From positions 1-64,000 of the forward strand of contig JACTMI010000031.1 of assembly GCA_014584695.1 (NCBI GenBank): a stretch of DNA of 64,000 nucleotides, read 5' to 3'. The stretch is from Acidobacteriota bacterium. Its GTDB lineage: Bacteria > Acidobacteriota > Thermoanaerobaculia > Multivoradales > JAGPDF01. The position numbers and the translations under genes are program-made. Positions 37,312 through 46,100 of this stretch are shown piece by piece. Position 1 is the first letter of the stretch, and the number at the start of each line of letters is the position of its first letter. The notes beneath the pieces are model-generated. The model did no database searches. It worked only from the letters and a program-made list of their open reading frames with translations, and was not told the DNA's origin.

Positions 37312-37971
37312 ATGATGCATCCACCCTCCGAAACCCTCCTTGCCCATGCCTCCGGCCATCTCGAGCCGGTGCTGCGGGTGGTCGTCGAGGCCCATCTCGA
37401 CCTCTGCCCGGCCTGCCGCGCCGGAATGGCGGCGATGGCCGAGCCGGGCGGCTGGCTGTTCGGCGGCTTCGAGCCGGAGGGCCGCCGGCCCGAGCCGCCG
37501 TCCGCCCGGCCCGGCCCCGACCCGCTGTGGGAGAAGCTCGAAGCCCGCCTGGCGCCGCCGGCCGCCGCCGATCCGGTCCCGGCCTCGGTGCCGCTGCCGC
37601 TCGCGGCGCGGCTCGAGCTGCCCGCGAGCCTCGGGCGCCTGCGTTGGTGGCGCCCCTTCCTGCGCGGCGCGCGGCTCGCCGTGCTCTGCGAGGACGACCG
37701 CACCGGCGCCTCGCTCGCCCTCGCGCACATGCCGGGGGGGCGGGTCTTCCCGCGCCACGAGCATCTCGGCTTCGAGCACGCGGTCGTGCTCGCCGGCGGC
37801 TACGACGACGAGCGGGGCTCGTTCACCGCCGGCGACTTCGCGATCTACGAGCCGGGCTCCAGCCACGGGCCGCACACGCTCGACGGCGACGACTGCTGGA
37901 TCCTCTTCCGCCTGGGCGGCCCGGTCCGCTTCGCCGGCTGGCGCGGCGCGGTCCAGCGCCTCTTTCTCTGA
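37312..37971 (+). CDS. chrR: ChrR-like zinc anti-sigma factor with cupin domain
   Basis: 219-residue anti-sigma factor. The N-terminal zinc anti-sigma domain has H28-x3-C32-x2-C35 (HLDLCPAC) with an upstream His, the part that holds the sigma factor. The C-terminal cupin (about 110-200) has H149, H151, E155 and H185 (PRHEHLGFEH and PGSSHGPHT); these are spaced exactly as ChrR zinc ligands H141, H143, E147 and H177 in Rhodobacter. That domain is needed for release of sigma in response to singlet oxygen. The linker 60-100 is Pro-rich. ATG at 37312. The upstream trio with SOD is a plausible but unproven target. Confidence 0.92.
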   Translation: MMHPPSETLLAHASGHLEPVLRVVVEAHLDLCPACRAGMAAMAEPGGWLFGGFEPEGRRPEPPSARPGPDPLWEKLEARLAPPAAADPVPASVPLPLAARLELPASLGRLRWWRPFLRGARLAVLCEDDRTGASLALAHMPGGRVFPRHEHLGFEHAVVLAGGYDDERGSFTAGDFAIYEPGSSHGPHTLDGDDCWILFRLGGPVRFAGWRGAVQRLFL

Positions 37972-38019
37972 GGCGCCCGCGCGCGGCGGCCCCGCCGGTC
38001 GAGCGACCGGGCCCGATGC

Positions 38020-38025
38020 TAGACT
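38020..38025 (+). promoter_or_regulatory. TAGACT, extended -10 before ispH
   Basis: GATGCTAGACTG, identical over 12 bases to the element before the AI-2E permease gene. Ten bases separate the hexamer from the ATG at 38036, so a leader of about 3 bases is expected. Confidence 0.5.
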
Positions 38026-38035
38026 GCCGCGCGTC

Positions 38036-38899
38036 ATGAGGGTCCGGCGCGCCGAGAAGTACGGCTTCTGCGCGGGCGTCCGCATCGCCGACAAGAAGGT
38101 CAAGAAGTTCGCGCGCGAGGGCCACCGCGGTGCCATCCTCGGCCAGGTGGTGCACAACGAGCGCGTGGTCGACGAGATGGACCGGCTCGGGGTCCACACG
38201 GTGCAGGAGCTCGCCGAGGTGCCCGCGGGCACGATCGTCTTCTCGGCCCACGGCGTGCCGCCGTCGTTCCACGACCGCGCCCGGCGCCTCGGCCTGGCGA
38301 TCCTCGACACCACCTGCCCGTTCGTCTACGACATCCACGACGAGGCGAGCGTGGCGCTCGCCGCGGGGGCCCATCTGGTCTTCATCGGCGATCCGAGCCA
38401 CCGCGAGGTCATCGGCTACACCCACGACCTCGACCCCGCCCGCTACCACGTCCTCCACACCCTCGAGGAGGCCGAGCGGGTCGAATGGGAGCGCTATCCG
38501 CGGATCAAGGTCTTCTACCAGACCACGTTGAACGCCGAGGACTTCGAGGCGGTCGTGCGCTACATCGAGTCGCGCGCGCCCGAGACCTCGCGCGCGGACA
38601 CGATCTGCTACGCCACCAAGGAGAACCAGGACGCCGCCCACGCGCTCGGACGCGATCCCGAGATCGGCGCCATCGTGGTCATCGGTGGCAAGCGCTCGGC
38701 CAACACGCGGCACCTGTGGGAGATCTGCCAGCGCTACAAGCCCAGCCACCTCGTGCAGGGGGCCGGGGACTTGCGTCCCGAGTGGTTCGATGGGGTCGAG
38801 ACGGTGGGCCTGACCGCGGGCGCGTCGACGCCGGACTACGTCATCGACGAGGTCGAGGCCGCGCTCCTCGCGCTCGCCGCCAGCCCGGCGCGCGCCTGA
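38036..38899 (+). CDS. ispH: 4-hydroxy-3-methylbut-2-enyl diphosphate reductase
   Basis: 287-residue iron-sulfur enzyme making IPP and DMAPP in the last step of the MEP pathway. The three cluster cysteines are C12 (YGFCAGV), C94 (DTTCPF) and C191 (TICYATKENQDA). The substrate histidines lie in VVHNERV and AHGVPP, and TTLNAEDF is in place. Length is slightly below the usual 300-320, through a shorter C-terminus. ATG at 38036 follows a TAGACT element closely. It depends on clusters made by the Suf proteins. The Pta stub and purD follow. Confidence 0.96.
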   Translation: MRVRRAEKYGFCAGVRIADKKVKKFAREGHRGAILGQVVHNERVVDEMDRLGVHTVQELAEVPAGTIVFSAHGVPPSFHDRARRLGLAILDTTCPFVYDIHDEASVALAAGAHLVFIGDPSHREVIGYTHDLDPARYHVLHTLEEAERVEWERYPRIKVFYQTTLNAEDFEAVVRYIESRAPETSRADTICYATKENQDAAHALGRDPEIGAIVVIGGKRSANTRHLWEICQRYKPSHLVQGAGDLRPEWFDGVETVGLTAGASTPDYVIDEVEAALLALAASPARA

Positions 38900-38917
38900 C
38901 CGCGAAGCGGACCGGCC

Positions 38918-39268
38918 GTGACCTTCCCTCTCGAGCGGTTGCGGGCACGGGCGCGAGGTAGCGAGGTCACGATTGCCCTGGCGGCGCGTCTCGACGCGCG
39001 CGGGCTGGCGCCCGAAGTCGCCCGCCGCAAGGCCCCGGCGAGCCCGCTCGCGGGCCGGGCCAACGTCCTGGTGTTTCCGGACCTCGACGCAGGTAACATC
39101 GGCTACAAGTTGACCGAGCGATTGGCGGGCGCCCGGGCGGTGGGGCCGCTCTTGCAGGGACTCGCCCGGCCGGTCCACGATCTGTCGCGCGGCGCGAGCG
39201 CTGACGACATCTTCGACACGATGGTGATCGCCGCCGTGCAAGCGGTGGCGTCCAGGGGGAGAGCATGA
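38918..39268 (+). CDS. truncated phosphotransacetylase (Pta C-terminal part only)
   Basis: 116 residues. From about residue 29, [79 protein letters not shown] aligns to the last third of phosphate acetyl/butyryltransferases (normally about 330 residues). The N-terminal two thirds, with most of the active site, are absent, since ispH ends just upstream. A start at GTG 38918 keeps clean codon bias and ATGA overlap with purD, so it looks maintained rather than decayed. It could be a relic, a subunit completing another Pta, or a repurposed domain. Confidence 0.75.
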   Translation: MTFPLERLRARARGSEVTIALAARLDARGLAPEVARRKAPASPLAGRANVLVFPDLDAGNIGYKLTERLAGARAVGPLLQGLARPVHDLSRGASADDIFDTMVIAAVQAVASRGRA

Positions 39269-40569
39269 AAGTCCTGGTGATCGGATCGGGCGGCCGCGAG
39301 CACGCGCTGTGCTGGAAGCTGCGCCAGAGCCCGCTGCTCTCCGAGCTCTATTGCGCGCCGGGCAACCCGGGGATCGCGACGGTGGCAGACCGTGTCCCGG
39401 TGGCGCCGGAAGAGATCCACGAGCTGGCCGGCTTCGCGAGCGCGATGTCGATCGACTTGACCGTGGTCGGTCCCGAGCTGCCGCTGACGCTCGGTCTGGT
39501 CGACGAGTTCCAGGCCCGCGGCCTCAGAGTGTTCGGACCCCGCAAGGCGGCGGCCGAGCTCGAGGCGAGCAAGGTGTTCGCCAAGGAGTTCCTGGCCCGC
39601 CACGGCCTGCCGACGGCGGAGTTCGTGATCGCGCACGATCGCAAGGAGGCGGAGCGGGCGGCGCGCGGGTTCGGCCTGCCGGTGGTGCTCAAGGCCGACG
39701 GGCTGGCGGCCGGCAAGGGGGTGATCGTCGCCACCACCGCGGAGGAGCTCGACCGCGGGCTCGAGCTGTTCTACGAGGAACGCCGTTTCGGCACCGCCGG
39801 GGATCGCGTGGTGGTCGAGCGGTTCCTGGTTGGCGAGGAGGTGTCGTTCATGGCGCTCGCCGACGGAACCCGCCTGTTGCCCTGCGCCACCGTGCGCGAC
39901 TACAAGCGGCTGCTCGACGACGACCGGGGCCCGAACACCGGTGGCATGGGCGCCCACAGCCCCTCGGGGCTGCTCGCGGCCGGCCAGGGCGCCGAGATCC
40001 TGGAATCGATCCTCTACCCGGCGCTCAACGGCCTCGCCGAGGAGAACCGTCCCTTCGTCGGTGTGCTCTACGCCGGGCTGATGCTCACCGCCGAAGGGCC
40101 GAAGGTGCTCGAGTTCAACGTCCGCTTCGGCGACCCGGAGTGCCAAGCGCTGATGCTCCGGCTCGAGGACGACCTGCTGCCGCTGCTCGCCGCTGGCGCG
40201 GCGGGTGGCTTCGGCGCCTCGCGGCTGCACTTTCGCAAGGAGGCCGCGGCGGTGCTGGTGCTGGCGAGCGAGGGTTACCCGGACAAGGCGGTCCAGGGCG
40301 AGCCGATCGAAGGGCTCGAGCGGGCCGCCGAACAGCCTGGCGTCGAGATCTTCCACGCCGCCACCGCGGAGCGTGACGGCCAGATCGTTTCGGCGGGGGG
40401 CCGGGTGCTCAACATCGCCGCCACCGGTCCCGATCTGGCCGAGGCGTTGCGTGCCGCCTACGCCGCCGCGCGCGAGATCGAATGGCCGTCGAAGCGCCTC
40501 CGCCGCGACATCGGGCGCCGCCTGCTTGAGCGCATGGACGCTTCGGCGGAGGGGCTCTCGAGCACCTGA
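39265..40569 (+). CDS. purD: phosphoribosylamine--glycine ligase
   Basis: 434-residue ATP-grasp enzyme, second step of de novo purine synthesis. N-terminal [26 protein letters not shown]-grasp region [21 protein letters not shown] (about 131-151), then [40 protein letters not shown] (about 193-232) and the metal site [24 protein letters not shown] (about 281-304). Complete and of normal length. ATG overlaps the Pta-stub stop. No other pur genes in the window. A canonical promoter for the next gene lies directly after it. Confidence 0.97.
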   Translation: MKVLVIGSGGREHALCWKLRQSPLLSELYCAPGNPGIATVADRVPVAPEEIHELAGFASAMSIDLTVVGPELPLTLGLVDEFQARGLRVFGPRKAAAELEASKVFAKEFLARHGLPTAEFVIAHDRKEAERAARGFGLPVVLKADGLAAGKGVIVATTAEELDRGLELFYEERRFGTAGDRVVVERFLVGEEVSFMALADGTRLLPCATVRDYKRLLDDDRGPNTGGMGAHSPSGLLAAGQGAEILESILYPALNGLAEENRPFVGVLYAGLMLTAEGPKVLEFNVRFGDPECQALMLRLEDDLLPLLAAGAAGGFGASRLHFRKEAAAVLVLASEGYPDKAVQGEPIEGLERAAEQPGVEIFHAATAERDGQIVSAGGRVLNIAATGPDLAEALRAAYAAAREIEWPSKRLRRDIGRRLLERMDASAEGLSST

Positions 40570-40611
40570 AGCTCAGAACCTAAATCGTTGCAACTTCGAC
40601 CCTTGTCCGTG

Positions 40612-40640
40612 TTGACAGGGCTCGGGAGGGTGGCCATAAT
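40612..40640 (+). promoter_or_regulatory. canonical sigma-70 promoter of ricT-hfq-pdxA
   Basis: TTGACA (40612-40617), 17-base spacer, CATAAT (40635-40640): the best vegetative promoter in the window. The start near 40647 leaves a leader of about 107 bases, which contains GCTGCTC...GAGCAGC and a GCGCG/CGCGC stem, so it may be structured. Confidence 0.85.
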
Positions 40641-40753
40641 GGCCGCCAGAGAGTCGGCTGCAGGGCTGCTCGGCGGAGGGGGGAGCAGCGCACCATAGGC
40701 GCGCGCCCGGGTCGCCCGCGCGTGGTACCGATCGTGCACGGAGGCGATTCGAG

Positions 40754-41497
40754 ATGTCCGGTTGCGGAGGTTGCTCGTATCGAGGCATGTCGACCGCCGT
40801 CGAGTCGACGTTCGTCGGTGTCCGCTTCGCCGAGGAGACGAACCTCACGCTGTGCGCGACCGAGGGGCGGATCTTCGCGCGCGGCGACCGGGTGATCGTC
40901 GAGGTCGAGGGCGAGCCGGCGTTCGGACAGGTCGAGCAATCGCCGGCTCCGGTGTTCAAGCCCTGTCAGAAAGCGGGGGCGAAGAAGATCCTGCGCCCGG
41001 CTTCGAACGAGGACGAGAGCGCCCACGAGCGCCAGCTCGAGCGGCAGGCCAGCGGCAAGATCTTCGTCCAGGAGCGGGCCCGCGCGCTCGGGCTCGAGAT
41101 GAAGATCTCGCGCGTCCACCTCTCGCTGTCGGGCAAGAAGGCGACCGTTCACTTCACGGCCGAGCACCGGGTGGATTTCCGCCAGCTGGTGCGGGATATC
41201 GCCCACCGCTTCGGCGCCAGGGTGCAGATGATCCAGGTCGGAGCGCGCGACGAGTCGGCCTTGCTCGGCGGCCTCGGGGTCTGCGGCCGCACCCTGTGCT
41301 GCTCGACCTGGCTCAAGGAGTTCCGGCCGATCTCGATCCAGATGGCGAAACGGCAGAACCTCTCGCTCAACCCCTCGAAGATCTCGGGCCAGTGCGGGCG
41401 CTTGCTCTGCTGCCTCGCGTACGAAGACGACCAATACAGGGGCGGGAAGCGGCCGAAGGACTCGCCGGCCGCGGCGGCCCCCGGTGACGCCGCATGA
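40754..41497 (+). CDS. ricT: PSP1 domain protein, RicT (YaaT)-like
   Basis: 247 residues. PSP1 domain about 18-190: [36 protein letters not shown], then the C-terminal signature [32 protein letters not shown] and [18 protein letters not shown], with five conserved cysteines in that stretch. In Bacillus, RicT joins RicA and RicF in a cluster-bearing complex that promotes RNase Y maturation of mRNAs. RicA/RicF are not encoded nearby. An additional CGGC near the N-terminus is unusual. The next gene is an Hfq-like RNA-binding protein overlapping by 4 bases, which supports an RNA-processing role. Confidence 0.88.
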   Translation: MSGCGGCSYRGMSTAVESTFVGVRFAEETNLTLCATEGRIFARGDRVIVEVEGEPAFGQVEQSPAPVFKPCQKAGAKKILRPASNEDESAHERQLERQASGKIFVQERARALGLEMKISRVHLSLSGKKATVHFTAEHRVDFRQLVRDIAHRFGARVQMIQVGARDESALLGGLGVCGRTLCCSTWLKEFRPISIQMAKRQNLSLNPSKISGQCGRLLCCLAYEDDQYRGGKRPKDSPAAAAPGDAA

Positions 41498-41850
41498 GCA
41501 ACCGAAAGTTGATTCGCCCCGACCTGGGGGAGAAGCGGGCTGGCGAGCCGCGCGCGGTGACCCGTCGCAAGCAGAGCCCGCCCGAGCAGACCAACGCCGA
41601 GGAGTTCTACTACCTCAAGCAGATGGCCGCGCGCACCCCGATGGTGGTGGTGCTCGACAACGACGAGGAGCTGCGCGGCTGGATCGAGTGGTACGACAAG
41701 GGAGCGATCAAGCTGAATCGCCACTCGGGTCCGAACCTGCTGATCCCGAAGCACTCGATCCGCTACCTGTTCAAGGAGGAAGAGCTGCGCCGCGCCGGCC
41801 GCCGCCGGACGCCGGGCGCGGAGGGCGAGGGCGAGGCCGAGGGTGGCTGA
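41494..41850 (+). CDS. hfq: Hfq-like Sm-fold RNA-binding protein
   Basis: 118 residues. Residues about 32-95 match the Hfq Sm fold: [45 protein letters not shown], then [14 protein letters not shown], with KH at the Sm2 position of Hfq's YKHA motif and Q/D/K contacts of Sm1 partly changed. A basic N-terminal extension (residues 1-30) and an acidic GEGEAEGG end are atypical. The divergence means RNA preference cannot be assumed. It overlaps ricT by 4 bases and pdxA by 8, indicating tight translational coupling between two RNA-handling proteins. Confidence 0.82.
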   Translation: MSNRKLIRPDLGEKRAGEPRAVTRRKQSPPEQTNAEEFYYLKQMAARTPMVVVLDNDEELRGWIEWYDKGAIKLNRHSGPNLLIPKHSIRYLFKEEELRRAGRRRTPGAEGEGEAEGG

Positions 41851-42937
41851 GCTCACGTCGCCGCGCCGGACCACCGCGGCGCCGTCGCCGCCCGCCCCGC
41901 GCGAATCTCTCCCCTCTGGCTCGACGCCGATCTTCGCCATCACCCAAGGGGATCCGGCGGGCATCGGTCCCGAGGTGGTGCTCAAGTCGCTCGCCGCCGA
42001 CGGCCTGGCCGGCCGGGCGCGGCCGCTCGTGGTGGCGGAGCGTGCGGCGCTCGAGGCGGTCCAGGCGCTGGCGCCGGAGGCGGTCTGGGAGCGGCTGCTC
42101 TTCCTCCCGGGCATCCCGACGCGCGCGGAGCTCGCGGCGCTCGCGCCGGAGGCGATCGCGGTGCTCGACCCGGTCGGCGAGCGGCGAGCCGTGCAACCGG
42201 GTCGCTCCGGTCCGGCCGACGCGCGGGGCGCGCTCGCCGCGATCGATCTCGGGCTCGAGCTGGCGCAGGCCGGCGAAGTCGACGCCCTGGTCACGGCGCC
42301 GGTCTCGAAGGCTTCGATCGCGACCCAGGTGCTGCCCGGCTTCGTCGGCCACACGGACTATCTCGCCGAGCGCTGCGGCCTCGCGCGCTACGGTCGCGAC
42401 TACTTGATGGCCTTCCTCGCCCCGGATCTGCAGGTCGCGCTGCTGTCGGTGCATCTGCCGCTGCGGCAGGCGCTGGCCGAGCTCGCGCCGGAAGCGATCG
42501 TCGAGGCGCTCGCCTGTCTCGACCGGCACGCCGGCGGCCGGATCGCGGTCGCTGGCGTCGATCCCCACGCCGGCGAAGGGGGCCTGCTCGGGCACGACGA
42601 CGCCGAGCGGGTGGCGCCGGCGGTCGACACCGCGCGGGCGCGCGGCCTCGACGTCCACGGACCGGAGAGCGCCGACTCGCTGTTCGCGCGCGCGCGGCGC
42701 GGCGAGTTCGACTGGGTCTTGGCGCTTTACCACGACCAGGGCCTGATCGCGGTCAAGACCGCCTGCTTCGGGCTCGCCACCAACTGGACGCTCGGCCTGC
42801 CGGTCTTGCGCACCTCGGTCGACCACGGCACCGCTTTCGGCATCGCCGGCCGCGGACTGGCCGACGCCGGGCCGCTGCGCGCCGTCTACGCGACCACCCT
42901 CGAGCTCGCCGCGGCGCGCGGCGCGCGCCGCACCTAG
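41843..42937 (+). CDS. pdxA: 4-hydroxythreonine-4-phosphate dehydrogenase
   Basis: 364-residue NAD-dependent enzyme of the DXP-dependent vitamin B6 pathway. [18 protein letters not shown] (about 34-51), metal histidines in [13 protein letters not shown] (about 168) and [13 protein letters not shown] (about 240), then [16 protein letters not shown] and [23 protein letters not shown] disordered N-terminal stretch (1-30) is longer than usual; ATG at 41843 lies inside the Hfq-like gene. A frameshifted segment with coding bias follows its stop codon. Confidence 0.94.
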   Translation: MAELTSPRRTTAAPSPPAPRESLPSGSTPIFAITQGDPAGIGPEVVLKSLAADGLAGRARPLVVAERAALEAVQALAPEAVWERLLFLPGIPTRAELAALAPEAIAVLDPVGERRAVQPGRSGPADARGALAAIDLGLELAQAGEVDALVTAPVSKASIATQVLPGFVGHTDYLAERCGLARYGRDYLMAFLAPDLQVALLSVHLPLRQALAELAPEAIVEALACLDRHAGGRIAVAGVDPHAGEGGLLGHDDAERVAPAVDTARARGLDVHGPESADSLFARARRGEFDWVLALYHDQGLIAVKTACFGLATNWTLGLPVLRTSVDHGTAFGIAGRGLADAGPLRAVYATTLELAAARGARRT

Positions 42938-43100
42938 ACGAGGCCCTGCGCCGCCTCGTCGGGGAGGCGCTCATCCCGCCGCGGCTGGCGACCCGCACCG
43001 GCGTCGACTACTGCCGCGAGCCGGGCGGCGGTGTCCTCAACCAGGTCGCCTCCACCGGGCGGCCGGCGCCAATCGGGACGACCGGCGCCGGCCAACTTGC
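42938..43100 (+). pseudogene. orphan coding-like segment after pdxA
   Basis: In the frame one base back from pdxA, codons from 42937 on read [40 protein letters not shown] and on, with G or C in the third position of almost every codon for about 50 codons. That bias equals the surrounding genes and is absent in the other frames. There is no ATG, GTG or TTG to start it; bias is lost again before the frame ends at a TAG near 43159. It may be the end of a lost gene, or an old frameshifted extension. I do not recognise the sequence. Confidence 0.4.
43061..43093. terminator. inverted repeat between convergent genes
   Basis: GGCCGGCGCC, 13-base loop, GGCGCCGGCC; perfect 10-base arms in the gap between pdxA (rightward) and the IPTL-CTERM gene (leftward). 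It probably serves as a bidirectional terminator, though no T tract follows on either strand. Confidence 0.45.
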
Positions 43101-43101
43101 C

Positions 43102-46100
43102 TCAGGCAGCTCCGCCGCCGGCACGCCGACGCAGGCGCCAGATCCAGCCCACGGAGAGCGCCGCCAGCAGTAGCGCGAGCCCCGCGGTGCCCCTGCCGCT
43201 CAAGGTGGGGATCTCCTGGATCGACTGCAGACCCAAGCTCACCTCGAAGGCGCAGATCGCCGCGTTCTGCGCCGCGTCGGTCGCGGTGCAGGCGACCGTC
43301 GTCTGCCCGGCCAGGAACTCGCTGCCCGAAGGCGGCGCGCAGGAGGCGACCGCCGAGCAGTTGTCGCTCACGACGGGGGGCGGGAAGTTGACCACGAGCC
43401 CCGCGGCGCCAGGCGGCAGAGCCAGGGAGATGCTGGCCGGGCAGGAGATGAGCGGCGCCTCCAGGTCCTGCACGGTGACGCTGCCGCCACCGGGCGTCGC
43501 GTTGCCGGCGCCATCGGTCGCCGTGCAGACGATCGGCGTGACCCCGACCGGGAAGGTCGAGCCCGAGGGGGGCGTGCAGCTCGCGGTGACCCCGGGGCAG
43601 TTGTCCGCGGTCACGGGCGCCAGCGGCACCGCCGCCGAACAGAGGCCGGGGTCGTTGCCGACCACCGGATTCGGCGCCGTGATCGAAGGTGGCTCGACGT
43701 CTTGGACGGTCACGGTGCCAGGCGCCTGCGCGGTGTTGCCCGCCGCATCGGTCGCGGTGCAGAGGATCGGCGTCACGCCGACCGGGAAGGGAGAGCCCGA
43801 CGGGGGCGCGCAGCTCGCCGTGACGCCCGGGCAGTTGTCGACCGCGGTGGGCGAGAAGGCCACGGTTGCCGAGCAGAGTCCGGGGGTGTTCGGGACCACC
43901 GGGTTCGGGGCCGAGACCGTGGGGAGCTGGACGTCCTGGACCTGCACCTGGAAGGTGACCGCGAGGCCGAGATCCCCGCCAGCGTCGCAAATGACCGGGG
44001 TGGAACCGACCGGGAAGACGCTCCCTGAAGGCGGCACGCAGGAGACGGCGGCTCCGGGGCAGAAGCCGCTGGCCACCGGCAGCGAGTAGGTGACGGCCGC
44101 GCTGCACAGCCCCGCGTCGTTGCCGACCGTGACGTTGCCGGGTTGGGAGAGCGAGCAGGGCAAAGCGCAGGTCGAAGCGCACTCCGGGACCCGCAGCTCG
44201 ACATCGTCGATGCGCCAACCCTGGCCGGAGACCGCGTTGTCCGAGCCGAACCGCCAGCGCAGCTGGATGCTCTGCCCCGCCGTCGCCGCCGGCAGGTCGA
44301 CGATCGTCAGCCAGTAGCTGCTGCCATCGAGCGTCGGACCGTTGCCCGTCCACGCCTGCCGGCCGGCGATCGGCGAGGCGAAGCTGAGCGCCAGCGTCTG
44401 CACGTAGCCGCGCTGGACAAAGGCGCCGCCGGCCGCCAGGATGTCGACGAAAGGCCCGCCGCCGATCGCGATCTCGAGCGTGCCTCCGTCGGCGCCCAGC
44501 TCGGTGTTGAAGCGATTGCGGAACGACAGCCGCCCCCCCGCCGCCGGCACGAAGATGGCGGGCGAAGTCAGCCGCTTGTCGCTGACCGAGGCCGGGTTGT
44601 CGATGCGCGCCGAGTGCGGGGTGCTGAAGAAGCCCGGAGTCGGGTTGCTGGCGCCGGTAGCCTGCCAGACGGCGCCGGTGCCGACGACGTTCTGCTGCGT
44701 CCAGCCGGCCGGCAGGGTGCCTGCGGTGACCGAATCGAAGTTCTCGGAGAAGACCAGAAGCGTGGGCGGGCTCGCCGCGAACGGCGCGGTCGCGGTACCG
44801 TGCGACGTGGCGCCGTCCTGGAGCGCGATCGTGACGCTCACCGGCGTGCCGCAGGGTAGCGTGGGGTCGACGGTGAAGAGGAAGTTGCGGCACACCGCCG
44901 GCCCCCCCGCGACGACCACGCCGTAGTTCTGCGCGACCGTGATCGGAAGCACTCCCGCGCTCGCCTGCAGCGTGCCGATCAGGTTCACCGTGTTCGCCAG
45001 CCCGAGGTTCTCGACGCAGAAACTGACTTGCGCGGACTCGCCCGGATCGAGCGTGCCGTTGCCGGGGGTGCAGCTCTCGGCGAGCAGAGCGGTCGAGGAG
45101 CTGGTCGCGAGCTCCGGCGCCGGTTGCAGGCAGAGCGCGACCTGCGTGGTCGAGCCGTTGGCGAGCACGACCCCGGCCTGGGTGGCGGTGGAGTAGCCGA
45201 AGGCCGAGGCGATGACGTCGTAGGTGCCCGCGGGCATGAGGTCGAAGTCGGCGGCGCCGGTGGCGTCGGTGTGGCGGAGGAAGCCGTGCACCGCCGCGAC
45301 CGTGGCGCCGCTGATCGGCGCGCCGGTGCCGCAGACGGAGACCTGGACCTCGAGCGCCGCGCGCGGCGCCGGATCGCACTCGCTGAAGCGGAAGCTGCCG
45401 AAGCGGGTGGTCCAGCGGAAGGCGTTGCTGCTCCCGGTGCCGTTGAAAGTGGAGTTGCGGTACTCGTTCGTGTACCAGAAGGTGCAGTCGTCCACGGGAT
45501 CGACCGACAGCGCGCTGTAGTCGCCCCAGCGTCCGTTGGTGGTCTGCTGCACGCCGTTGGCGACATGGAGCGACGATTCCGGCCCGAGGGTGTTCGCGGG
45601 GTCTGCGGCGAGACGCCCCGCCAGGTAGATGCCGGGGAAGATCGTCGTCGACGACAGGCTGTAGGTGAGCGCCAGATTGCCCTGGTGATCCTGCGCGGCG
45701 CTGGCGTTCCAACGGTTGCCGCCGGTGGTCGGAACGCCCGGGTCGGGCGAGAAGGTGGCGTTGTGGAGCGCGCTCATCGCGCCGGTCACCGGATCGCGAC
45801 GCAGCTCGAACCAGCGCGGCGCCGCTTGGTGCGTGTTGGAGTTGGTCGGGTTGACGCCGCTGACGTTGACCACGAAGTTGCCGACGTAGGAATGGACCGG
45901 AGCGGCTTGCGTGCCGAGGTTGCGATAGGCCAGCCGGTGCATCAGGGTGAGGGGAATCGGGTCGAGCCGCTGGGTGGCGGTGGCCGGCGCCGGCTGCTCG
46001 ATGACGTTGCGCGCCGAGGGGGCGCGGCCGTCGAAGGGGGTCAGCGGAATGGCGGCGAGCGGCGTGATCGTCGAGCTGTCCGGATCGTCGAAGTTCGGGA

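Noticed and set aside
42937-42960. Terminator hairpin (GACGAGG/CCTCGTC) at the pdxA stop
   Set aside because: The arms are only 7 bases, there is no T tract, and the bases also read as biased codons. The inverted repeat at 43061-43093 is a better candidate.
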